A stretch of 64,000 bases of DNA, taken from CAUSKK01 sp963532425 (GTDB lineage Bacteria; Pseudomonadota; Gammaproteobacteria; Cardiobacteriales; Cardiobacteriaceae). The notes below the pieces were generated by a model. The model ran no database searches. It was not told the origin of the DNA and saw nothing but the letters and a program-made list of their open reading frames with translations. Shown piece by piece: positions 53,859 to 59,754 of this stretch (position 1 is its first letter; every line of letters begins with the position of its first letter). The stretch spans positions 91,740 to 155,739 of the forward strand of contig CAUSKK010000003.1 in NCBI GenBank assembly GCA_963532425.1. Reading direction: 5' to 3'. Both the position numbers and the translations under genes were made by a program.

Positions 53859-55118
53859 TTAGTTATGGCCGGCGGCCTTCCCATAGTAAAGCTGGGCCCG
53901 GGCCAAATCCCGGGGGCCGCCGAGGCCGGCCGCACAGCAGCGGGCCAGCTCATATTGGGCGGCGGGCCAGCCCGCCCGGGCCGAGCGTTCAAACCAGGCC
54001 CGGGCCCGACGCCAGTCCGGCTCGACGTAAATGCCCCGGGCATAGAGGCTGGCCAGCTCATATTGGGCCTCGACCACCGCCCGGCGGGCCCGGGCTTCAT
54101 AGTATTGCCGGGCGGCCTCGTAGGCGGCGGGGACGTTCTCGACCGGGGGGCCCGACGGCGGCGGGTGGCGGCGGCCCCACTGGACCTGGGGGTCGCTGTC
54201 ATCGGCGGCGGCGGCCTCCTCCCAGTCGTGAAGGGCCATATGGCCATCGGGGAAGCCCCCAATGCCGCTGGCCTGTAGCCGGGCCCGGGCCAGCCGGGCC
54301 ACCGCCAGTGGGCCGGCGATTTGGTAGTAGTGGTAGGCGCGGCGGTAGTGGGCGGCGGCCTCGGGGGGACGCGGCGCCGGGGCGCGGTAGACCCGCAGGT
54401 TCTCGAAGGGGTCGGGCAGGGGAGCCTCGGCCTCGGCCCGGGCGCGGTGCTCCTCGGCCAGTTTCAAGGCCGCCAGCGCCTGACCTTGGGCGGCGGCCCG
54501 CTGCCAGCAGTCCCGGGCCCGGGCCTCAGCGACGGCACCGCCCCGGCCCTCGGCCAGCAGGGCGCCCAGATTGGCGAGGGCGTCGGCATGGTTGGGGGCC
54601 TGTTCGTAGTGGTGGCGGGCGCGGCCGTAGTCCACCGGCCCGGCCCAACCCAGCTCGGCGGCCAGGCCCAGATTAAAGGCGGCGCGCGGGTCGCCGGCGG
54701 CGGCGGACTGCTGCCAGAGGGCGATGGCCCGGGCTTCGTCCCGGTCGATGCCCCAGCCCCACAGGGCCAGCAGGCCCAGATTGAGGCGCGCGTGCGGACT
54801 GCCCTCCTCGGCAGCCAGTTCCCAGCTGTAGGCGGCGGCCGCCCAGTTGGGCCCGGCGTCGTCCGTTTCGACCAGACAGAGTTCGCCGATGAAAAAGAGC
54901 GTGGCGCCGGGCTCGGGCTCGGCGAACCAGTCCACAGCCGATGCCCCTTCCATGACCCGGATTTCCCGGTGGCGGTCATGGAAATCAAAATCCAGAGCCA
55001 GCGGCAGCGGAGCGGACGGGCTGGGCGGCGGCGGGGCGGGCGGCGGGCCGGCTGGGAGTGGCTCGGGCCGGGGCTTCGGCCGGCGGCAGCGGGACAGAAA
55101 TTTTTTAAGGGGGTTCAT
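53859..55118 (-). CDS. Divergent Sel1-repeat protein
   Basis: 419 aa. Tag MNPLKKFLSRCRRP, Pro-rich linker to about 40, a non-repeat region (about 41-75), then degenerate Sel1 repeats with an interrupting insert of about 60 residues (EHRARAEAEAPLPDPFENLRVYRAPAPRPPEAAAHY). The start follows GGAG. More diverged than its neighbours, perhaps the oldest member. Confidence 0.8.
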   Translation of the reverse strand: MNPLKKFLSRCRRPKPRPEPLPAGPPPAPPPPSPSAPLPLALDFDFHDRHREIRVMEGASAVDWFAEPEPGATLFFIGELCLVETDDAGPNWAAAAYSWELAAEEGSPHARLNLGLLALWGWGIDRDEARAIALWQQSAAAGDPRAAFNLGLAAELGWAGPVDYGRARHHYEQAPNHADALANLGALLAEGRGGAVAEARARDCWQRAAAQGQALAALKLAEEHRARAEAEAPLPDPFENLRVYRAPAPRPPEAAAHYRRAYHYYQIAGPLAVARLARARLQASGIGGFPDGHMALHDWEEAAAADDSDPQVQWGRRHPPPSGPPVENVPAAYEAARQYYEARARRAVVEAQYELASLYARGIYVEPDWRRARAWFERSARAGWPAAQYELARCCAAGLGGPRDLARAQLYYGKAAGHN

Positions 55119-55154
55119 GGCGTTTTCTCCGAGAAAGGGCGGCCAGGATAGGGC

Positions 55155-55280
55155 GAAGCGCTTCGGCGGATGCAAAAGGGGGGAAGCGCTTCGACCTCTG
55201 GCCAGAGGGAAGCGCTTCGTTCTAATCCGTCAGCTGGAAGCCTTCCTTCTTTTCCGTCAGAACGAAGCGCTTCGTTCCCG
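55155..55280. repeat. Short decamer cluster
   Basis: Four GAAGCGCTTC copies between two co-directional Sel1 genes. Confidence 0.8.
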
Positions 55281-55284
55281 GGGA

Positions 55285-56220
55285 TTAGCGCCGGTTGTCC
55301 AGCTGTTGCAGCGCCCGTTGGGCGTCCTTATTGCCCTGGGCGGCGGCCTTCTCCAACCAGCGCCGGGCCTCGGCCAAATCCTGGGGGCCACCCCGGCCGT
55401 TTTTATAGAGAAGGCCCAGACCGTATTGGGCTTTGGCATCGCCAGCGGCGGCGGCCTTTTCCCACCACGCCCGCGCCTGGGCCTCGTCCCGTTCAACCCC
55501 GAGCCCACTCCCATAGAGCACCCCCAGATTCGTTTGGGCCTCGACGTGGCCGGCGGCAGCAGCCTTTTCCCACCATTCCCGCGCCTTAACATAGTCCCGA
55601 GGCACGCCCTGGCCGTTTTCATAGAGAACGCCCAGATTGAATTGGACCTTGGCATCGCCAGCGGCGGCGGCCTTTTCCCACCATTCCCAGGCCTTGGCAT
55701 AGTCCTGCTTGACCCCACGCCCTTCGGCATAGAGAGCGGCTAGATTATTTTGGGCGGCGGCATGGCCGGCAGTGGCGGCTTTTTCGTAGAATTCCCGCGC
55801 CTTGGCATAGTCCTGTTCAACGCCGAGCCCATTCTCATAGAGCGAGCCCAGATTATTTTGGGCTTTGACATCGCCAGCGGCGGCGGCCTTTTCCCACCAT
55901 TTTCGGGCCTTGCTGTAATCCCGAGCCACACCCCGGCCGTTTTTATAGAGAGCGCCCAGATTGAATTGGGCCTCGGCATTGCCGGCTTCGGCCAGTGGTT
56001 CCCAGATTTCGCGGGCTTTGGTGTAATCCTTATTATCGAAGTAGGCCTCATAGCCTTTGGCCAGCAGGGCCTCCGTCGCCTCTGAACTGGAAGCGCTTCC
56101 CCCAGCGGCACTCGGCGAAGCCGACGGCGGGGTCGAAGCGCTTCCCCCAGCGGGGGCGGCGCCGGCGGGGCCGGCCAGCAGGGCCAGGGTCAGGAGGGCG
56201 GGAAAAAATTTTGGGGTCAT
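55285..56220 (-). CDS. Secreted Sel1-repeat protein
   Basis: 311 aa. Unlike its neighbours it has a Sec signal (MTPKFFPALLTLALLAGPAGA), then a Ser/Ala/Pro linker in which two decamer copies are read in frame as GGSAST and GGSASS, then six to seven Sel1 repeats. Start chosen at MTPKFF with GGAG upstream; the ATG four codons earlier is less likely. First gene of the cluster. Confidence 0.85.
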   Translation of the reverse strand: MTPKFFPALLTLALLAGPAGAAPAGGSASTPPSASPSAAGGSASSSEATEALLAKGYEAYFDNKDYTKAREIWEPLAEAGNAEAQFNLGALYKNGRGVARDYSKARKWWEKAAAAGDVKAQNNLGSLYENGLGVEQDYAKAREFYEKAATAGHAAAQNNLAALYAEGRGVKQDYAKAWEWWEKAAAAGDAKVQFNLGVLYENGQGVPRDYVKAREWWEKAAAAGHVEAQTNLGVLYGSGLGVERDEAQARAWWEKAAAAGDAKAQYGLGLLYKNGRGGPQDLAEARRWLEKAAAQGNKDAQRALQQLDNRR

Positions 56221-56299
56221 GGGAATCTCCATAGAGTTAAGAAAAGCCGTTTATGGCGAAAAAGGTAGCGGAATACAAGCCGGCGGCCCAGACCGTAAA

Positions 56300-56450
56300 A
56301 ATGAAGCGCTCCTTTTATGCCCAGCAGTCCGAACGAAGCGCTTCGTTGGCAACGGCCTTTTCGACCGGAAGCGCTTCGCTCCCGGAAGACCCTAAAAAAT
56401 GAAGCGCTTCCCCTTTGGACGACCCCGGCCCGGGGGAAGCGCTTCCGGGG
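56300..56450. repeat. Short decamer cluster before the rtcR 3' end
   Basis: Five decamer copies within 150 bp, between rtcR (ending 56460) and the Sel1 cluster (starting 56220), both on the minus strand. It probably ends rtcR transcription. Confidence 0.75.
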
Positions 56451-56459
56451 GAAACGGAG

Positions 56460-58052
56460 CTAGTCCGGGTGAATGTCCGCCCAGCGGATGCCGTATTTCA
56501 ATAGATATTTGCGCAGGCGGTCGCCGTCGTTGCTGCTTTCGTGGCGGGAGACGTTGAATAGGGCCCGGCCGGCCGCCGCCAGGGTTTTATGTTGGCCGCA
56601 AACCTGGAGCACCGCCTCCAGCTGCAGGCGCTCGAACAAATCCAGCTCCGCCGGCAGCAGGGGCGAAGCACGGCGTTCGGGGCTATCGTCCGCGTCGTTG
56701 CGCCAGAGCCAGCGCAGCCGCTCGATTTCCGCCCGCACCTGTTCGGTCTGGATACGGCCCTGGGGCGCCAGCGTCGCCAGGCGCATCATGCTGGCCGACA
56801 GGTCGCGAAAATTGCCGCGCCAGAGCGCTTCTGGGGCCAGGGCAAATTTCAGATAGAGCGCTTCGGCTTCTTTATTAAAACGGGTCGTCCGGCCCAGCTC
56901 CTGGGACAGCAGGGCCAGCTGGTGTTGCAGATTCGGTTCGATGTCCTCGCGGCGCTCGGCCAGGGCCGGCAGGGTGTAGGTCCAAATATTGATGCGCGCG
57001 AACAAATCCTCGCGGAAGCGGCCGGCCCGCACCTCGGCGCGCAAATCGCGATTGGTGCCAGCAATCAGCTGAAAATCGCTCTCCTCCTCGCGGTCGCTGC
57101 CCACCGGGTAGAAGCGCTTCTCCTCCAGGGCCTTCAGCAGCATGGCCTGCTCGTCCAGGCCCAGTTCGCCGATTTCATCGAGGAAGAGCAGGCCGCCATC
57201 GGCACTCTTCAAATGGCCGTCGCGCTTTTCCACGGCCCCGGTGAAGGCGCCGCGCTTGTGGCCGAAGAGGGCCGAGGCCGCGCCGTCGCCGCGCAGGGTG
57301 GCACAGTTCACATCGACGAAGCGGCCGCGCAGCCGGTGGCGGGCCTTTTTCAGCTCGTAGATGCGCCGGGCCAGCATGGACTTGCCCGCGCCGGTGGCCC
57401 CGCTCAGCAGTATGGGCGCCGGCGAGTTCAAAGCCACCTGCTCAATCTCGGCAATCATGGCGTTGAACACCGGGTTGCGGGTGGCAATGCCGCTCTTCAG
57501 ATAGCTGAGGGCGTCGTTGCGCACGTCGGCCAGGCGCTTGGCGAGGACGTCATAGCGGGCCAAATCCAAATCGATGAGCTCGTAGACGCCCACATCGGCG
57601 GCCGTCCACTGGGAGCGGGGCTTCGGTGGCGGCGCCGTCTGTAGCAGCAGCGACGGAATCTGTCGGGCCTGCACCAGCAGAAACAGGCAAATTTGCGCCA
57701 CGTGGGTGCCGGTGGTGATGTGGGTGTAGTAGTCCTCGCGCTCGAGATTGAAGGGATAGGTGCTTGACCAGACGAAGAGTTTTTCGTAGACCTCGGCAAA
57801 ATCCCAGGGATTGGCCAGGTTCATCGGCACCAGATTGACCTGGCGGTCGCGGCTGATGGTTTCGATGTCGCGCTGGATAAGGTTGGCCAGGTCGCTGAAT
57901 TTCTCGTCGTAGAACAGTTCCACCCGGGCCACGGGGAAATCGTCCTGCTGGTGAATGGAAATGTTGGGCCGCCACTTCTCCCAGCGGCCGCGCCCGAAGC
58001 CGCTATCGAGCTGGGTGCCGAGGAAGGAAATGACCACTTTGTCTTTATTCAT
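56460..58052 (-). CDS. rtcR: Sigma-54-dependent activator RtcR (CARF domain, AAA+)
   Basis: 530 aa. N-terminal CARF-type sensor (VVISFLGTQLDSGFGRGRWEKWRP, EDYYTHITTGTHVAQICLFLLV), central AAA+ domain with Walker A GATGAGKS, the sigma-54-contacting GAFTGA loop, Walker B LLFLDEIGEL, and a C-terminal DNA-binding helix (KTLAAAGRALFNVSRHESS). RtcR activates RNA-repair genes when it senses damaged RNA ends. It is divergent from the Y-RNA/rsr operon, which has a sigma-54 promoter. Its 5' end is duplicated twice upstream. Confidence 0.95.
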   Translation of the reverse strand: MNKDKVVISFLGTQLDSGFGRGRWEKWRPNISIHQQDDFPVARVELFYDEKFSDLANLIQRDIETISRDRQVNLVPMNLANPWDFAEVYEKLFVWSSTYPFNLEREDYYTHITTGTHVAQICLFLLVQARQIPSLLLQTAPPPKPRSQWTAADVGVYELIDLDLARYDVLAKRLADVRNDALSYLKSGIATRNPVFNAMIAEIEQVALNSPAPILLSGATGAGKSMLARRIYELKKARHRLRGRFVDVNCATLRGDGAASALFGHKRGAFTGAVEKRDGHLKSADGGLLFLDEIGELGLDEQAMLLKALEEKRFYPVGSDREEESDFQLIAGTNRDLRAEVRAGRFREDLFARINIWTYTLPALAERREDIEPNLQHQLALLSQELGRTTRFNKEAEALYLKFALAPEALWRGNFRDLSASMMRLATLAPQGRIQTEQVRAEIERLRWLWRNDADDSPERRASPLLPAELDLFERLQLEAVLQVCGQHKTLAAAGRALFNVSRHESSNDGDRLRKYLLKYGIRWADIHPD

Positions 58053-58346
58053 ATTTTTTCTCTGCTAGTGGGGGTGGCGGCCGGGACGCGACTCGGGCCG
58101 CCACTTCTCCCAGCGGCCGCGTCCGAAGCCGCTGTCGAGCTGGGTGCCGAGGAAGGAGATAACCACCTTGTCTTTATTCATATTTTTTCTCTGCTAGTGG
58201 GGGTGGCGGCCGGGACGCGACTCGGGCCGCCACTTCTCCCAGCGGCCGCGACCGAAGCCGCTGTCGAGCTGGGTGCCACGCGAAGCGCAGACCATTGACG
58301 CCGTCAATGGGATGAACAAGGAAATGACCACTTTGTCTTTATTCAT
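58053..58346 (-). repeat. Two extra tandem copies of the rtcR 5' end with mini-ORFs
   Basis: The ATG-proximal ~90 bp of rtcR plus a 20-bp flank recur with period 129 bp (ATGs at 58181 and 58346). Copy 2 (58065-58181) encodes 38 aa and copy 3 (58194-58346) 50 aa, each in frame MNKDKVVIS... and each ending in PGRHPH plus TAG 12 nt before the next ATG. Copy 3 keeps the strong ribosome-binding site GGAGGG and contains a 36-bp hairpin insert. rtcR itself is left with a weaker site. Confidence 0.88.
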
Positions 58347-58360
58347 ACACGCCCTCCGAG

Positions 58361-58398
58361 ACGAGATAAAAATCTATTTTAGGATAATCTTTTCTCGT
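58361..58398. promoter_or_regulatory. Candidate RtcR-binding inverted repeat
   Basis: ACGAGA (58361) and TCTCGT (58393) with A/T-rich inner arms form an inverted repeat about 90 bp upstream of the sigma-54 promoter and next to the outermost rtcR start copy. This is the right place for an enhancer bound by RtcR, and it may serve both genes. No functional proof. Confidence 0.5.
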
Positions 58399-58484
58399 TT
58401 TTACCGAAAGTAGCGGCCGGCCCGACGGCGGAATTTGGGGAAAATAACACGATTTTTCAGTGAATTAGCAAATTAGTTTGGCGC

Positions 58485-58500
58485 TGGCACGGAACGGGCA
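58485..58500 (+). promoter_or_regulatory. Sigma-54 promoter of the Y-RNA array/rsr operon
   Basis: TGGCACGGAACGGGCA: the -24 element TGGCACG is perfect and the -12 element (GGGCA for TTGCA) keeps the invariant GC at exactly the required spacing (10 nt between GG and GC). The transcript would begin at about 58511, 20 nt before the first structured unit. Confidence 0.8.
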
Positions 58501-58530
58501 CTAGGGAGAGTGTCCAGCGCAAACCAACGG

Positions 58531-58591
58531 CGGGCGCATGCGGCGGAGATTACAGCACAAGGAACGTATCTCAGCCAGAACTTGGCGCCCG
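58531..58591 (+). ncRNA. Y-RNA-like unit 0 (stem only)
   Basis: Outer helix CGGGCGC/GCGCCCG, internal loop ATGC against AGAACTTG, inner helix GGC-GAGAT/ATCTC-GCC with one mismatch, then TACAG and a short tip. It has the two-part Ro-type stem and the GATTACAG motif but no tRNA-like module. Possibly a minimal or decayed unit. Confidence 0.55.
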
Positions 58592-58593
58592 TC

Positions 58594-58721
58594 GGCCGAA
58601 TGCTGGCAGGATTACAGCCTTCTAAGCCGTCGGTCGCGGGTTCGAGTCCCGTCGGCGCCGATACAGTGGCGCCGTAGCTCAGTGGTAGAGCCACGAAAAC
58701 ATCCTGCCGATTTTGTCGGCC
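58594..58721 (+). ncRNA. Y-RNA-like unit 1 with a complete circularly permuted tRNA-Arg-like module
   Basis: Outer helix GGCCGA/TCGGCC, inner helix GGCAGGAT/ATCCTGCC, internal loop ATGCT opposite GATTTTG. Inside, in order: an anticodon-loop-like CCTTCTAAGCCGT (as in tRNA-Arg(UCU)), T arm GCGGG-TTCGAGT-CCCGT, 7-bp acceptor CGGCGCC closed by loop GATACAGT on GGCGCCG, then TA and D arm GCTCAGTGGTAGAGC. This is a tRNA body rejoined at its acceptor and opened at the anticodon, with the Ro stem in place of the anticodon stem. Confidence 0.75.
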
Positions 58722-58753
58722 CGGGGGTTTGCGCCGGGACGCGGTGATAACCG

Positions 58754-58881
58754 CCCGGCGAATGCCATCAGGACTACAGCTAATCTATGGGTCGCAGGTT
58801 CGAATCCTGCCGGGGTCCTCGGACTCCGTAGCTCAGCGGGTAGAGCAGTAGGAATCCGTCCTGATTCCCCTTGTCGCCGGG
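58754..58881 (+). ncRNA. Y-RNA-like unit 2 with a complete permuted tRNA-like module
   Basis: Outer helix CCCGGCGA/TCGCCGGG, inner TCAGGAC/GTCCTGA, internal loop ATGCCA opposite TTCCCCTTG. T arm GCAGG-TTCGAAT-CCTGC, acceptor CGGGGTC/GACTCCG (7 bp, one wobble) with a 4-nt closed loop, TA, D arm GCTCAGCGGGTAGAGC. All tRNA elbow elements are present. Confidence 0.75.
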
Positions 58882-58895
58882 GGCCACCGCCCCAT

Positions 58896-59034
58896 GGGGT
58901 AAATGCCGACGGGACTACAGAGCTTTGGGGGCCGGAAATGCGGGTTCGAATCCCGCCTGTACTACAGAGGTGCAGTCGTCTAACGGTAAGACGCCGTAGA
59001 AGTCTCGTCTCTCCTTGTTACCCCGCCCTTTTTT
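58896..59034 (+). ncRNA. Y-RNA-like unit 3 ending in a terminator-like T run
   Basis: Outer helix GGGGTAA/TTACCCC, inner GACGGGACT/AGTCTCGTC, internal loop ATGCC opposite TCTCCTTG. T arm GCGGG-TTCGAAT-CCCGC, acceptor CTGTACT/GGTGCAG, then a D arm GTCTAACGGTAAGAC of a different tRNA type from units 1 and 2. The 3' strand is followed by CGCCCTTTTTT, so transcripts may end here. Confidence 0.75.
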
Positions 59035-59040
59035 CTGGCT

Positions 59041-59176
59041 GGTGCATGGGCACTGGCTGGTTTAAATGGAATGAGGCGAAGCGCAGACCATTTACGAAGT
59101 AAATGGGATGAACGCGAAGCCCAGACCATTTAAATGAGCTAATACGCCAGTATTAGCTGATTTAAATGGGATGAAT
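59041..59176 (+). repeat. Hairpin repeats of the Y-array type (GAAGC-CAGACCATT...AATGGGATGAA)
   Basis: Two adjacent copies of GCGAAGC(G/C)CAGACCATT, a hairpin, then AATGGGATGAA: 59078-59113 (stem CCATTTAC/GTAAATGG) and 59112-59175 (long stem CCATTTAAAT/ATTTAAATGG). A degenerate end of another lies before 59078. A third full copy (stem CCATTGACG/CGTCAATGG) sits inside rtcR copy 3 at 58279-58316. Confidence 0.75.
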
Positions 59177-59263
59177 GCCAGGAAGATTACATTGGTGTCT
59201 TGTCGGTTCGAATCCGGCCTCTGTCCCCGGACAGAGGAGCATCTTCCTACCCCTTGTCATCCC
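59168..59263 (+). ncRNA. Y-RNA-like unit 4, without a D arm
   Basis: Outer helix GGGATGA/TCATCCC, inner AGGAAGAT/ATCTTCCT, internal loop ATGCC opposite ACCCCTTG. T arm GTCGG-TTCGAAT-CCGGC and acceptor CTCTGTC/GACAGAG are intact, but the D arm is absent. The 5' strand is shared with the preceding hairpin. Confidence 0.65.
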
Positions 59264-59310
59264 GCCCTATTCCGGGGACGCCGGCGGCGCTCCCCACCCA
59301 TTAACTCAAT

Positions 59311-59435
59311 GGGGTAAATGCCGACGAGATTACAGAGATTTCGGAAAATGCGGGTTCGAATCCCGCCAACGCCCCACCGGGCGCGGTAGTCTAACGGTAA
59401 GACTCCGTAAGTGTCTCGTCTCTCCTTGTTACCCC
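59311..59435 (+). ncRNA. Y-RNA-like unit 5
   Basis: Outer helix GGGGTAA/TTACCCC, inner GACGAGA/TCTCGTC, internal loop ATGCC opposite TCTCCTTG. T arm GCGGG-TTCGAAT-CCCGC, a shortened acceptor CGCCC/GGGCG, and D arm GTCTAACGGTAAGAC. Close copy of unit 3. Preceded by hairpin CCCATTAACTCAATGGG. Confidence 0.7.
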
Positions 59436-59483
59436 GCCCTATTCCCGGGGACGCCGGCGGCGCTCCCCACCCATTAACTCAAT

Positions 59484-59579
59484 GGGGTAAATGCCGGCAG
59501 GCCTACAGCCAAACCCTTCCCAGCGACTTGCGCGTCGCACGGGCACCGCCCGGGGAGGCCTGTCTTTACTTGTTACCCC
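59484..59579 (+). ncRNA. Y-RNA-like unit 6, degenerate module
   Basis: Outer helix GGGGTAA/TTACCCC, inner CAGGCCT/AGGCCTG, internal loop ATGCCGG opposite TCTTTACTTG. In place of the tRNA module are two plain hairpins, GCGAC/GTCGC and GGGC/GCCC, without a TTCGA loop or D arm. Preceded by the same CCCATTAACTCAATGGG hairpin as unit 5. Confidence 0.6.
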
Positions 59580-59645
59580 ACCCTTTCCCTCGGGAGCGCT
59601 TCCGGCCCGAAGCGCTTCCTTTCTGGGGTCGGGAACTTGGCGACT

Positions 59646-59737
59646 GCGGTCGCATGCCCGTTGGCCTACAGTCCCGCCGGAGGTAGTTCGTTGATGAACA
59701 CCGGCTCCGCGCCAGCGGCCCGCCCCGCCCTTTTTTT
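59646..59737 (+). ncRNA. Y-RNA-like unit 7 with T run, directly before rsr
   Basis: Helix CCGTTGGC/GCCAGCGG (one wobble) after ATGC, CTACAG motif, then hairpins GCCGG/CCGGC and GTTC/GAAC. Ends in CGCCCCGCCC followed by seven T, 4-5 nt before the rsr ribosome-binding site. No CTTG on the 3' strand and no tRNA loops, so it is the weakest unit. The T run could attenuate rsr. Confidence 0.5.
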
Positions 59738-59754
59738 CCGTGGAGGAAATGCTT

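Noticed and set aside
58668..59400. Intron-containing or split tRNA genes read linearly (D arm, long insert, T arm)
   Set aside because: Read left to right, a D arm of one unit is followed by the T arm of the next, but acceptor strands then do not pair. They pair perfectly within units in permuted order, so these are not ordinary tRNA genes.
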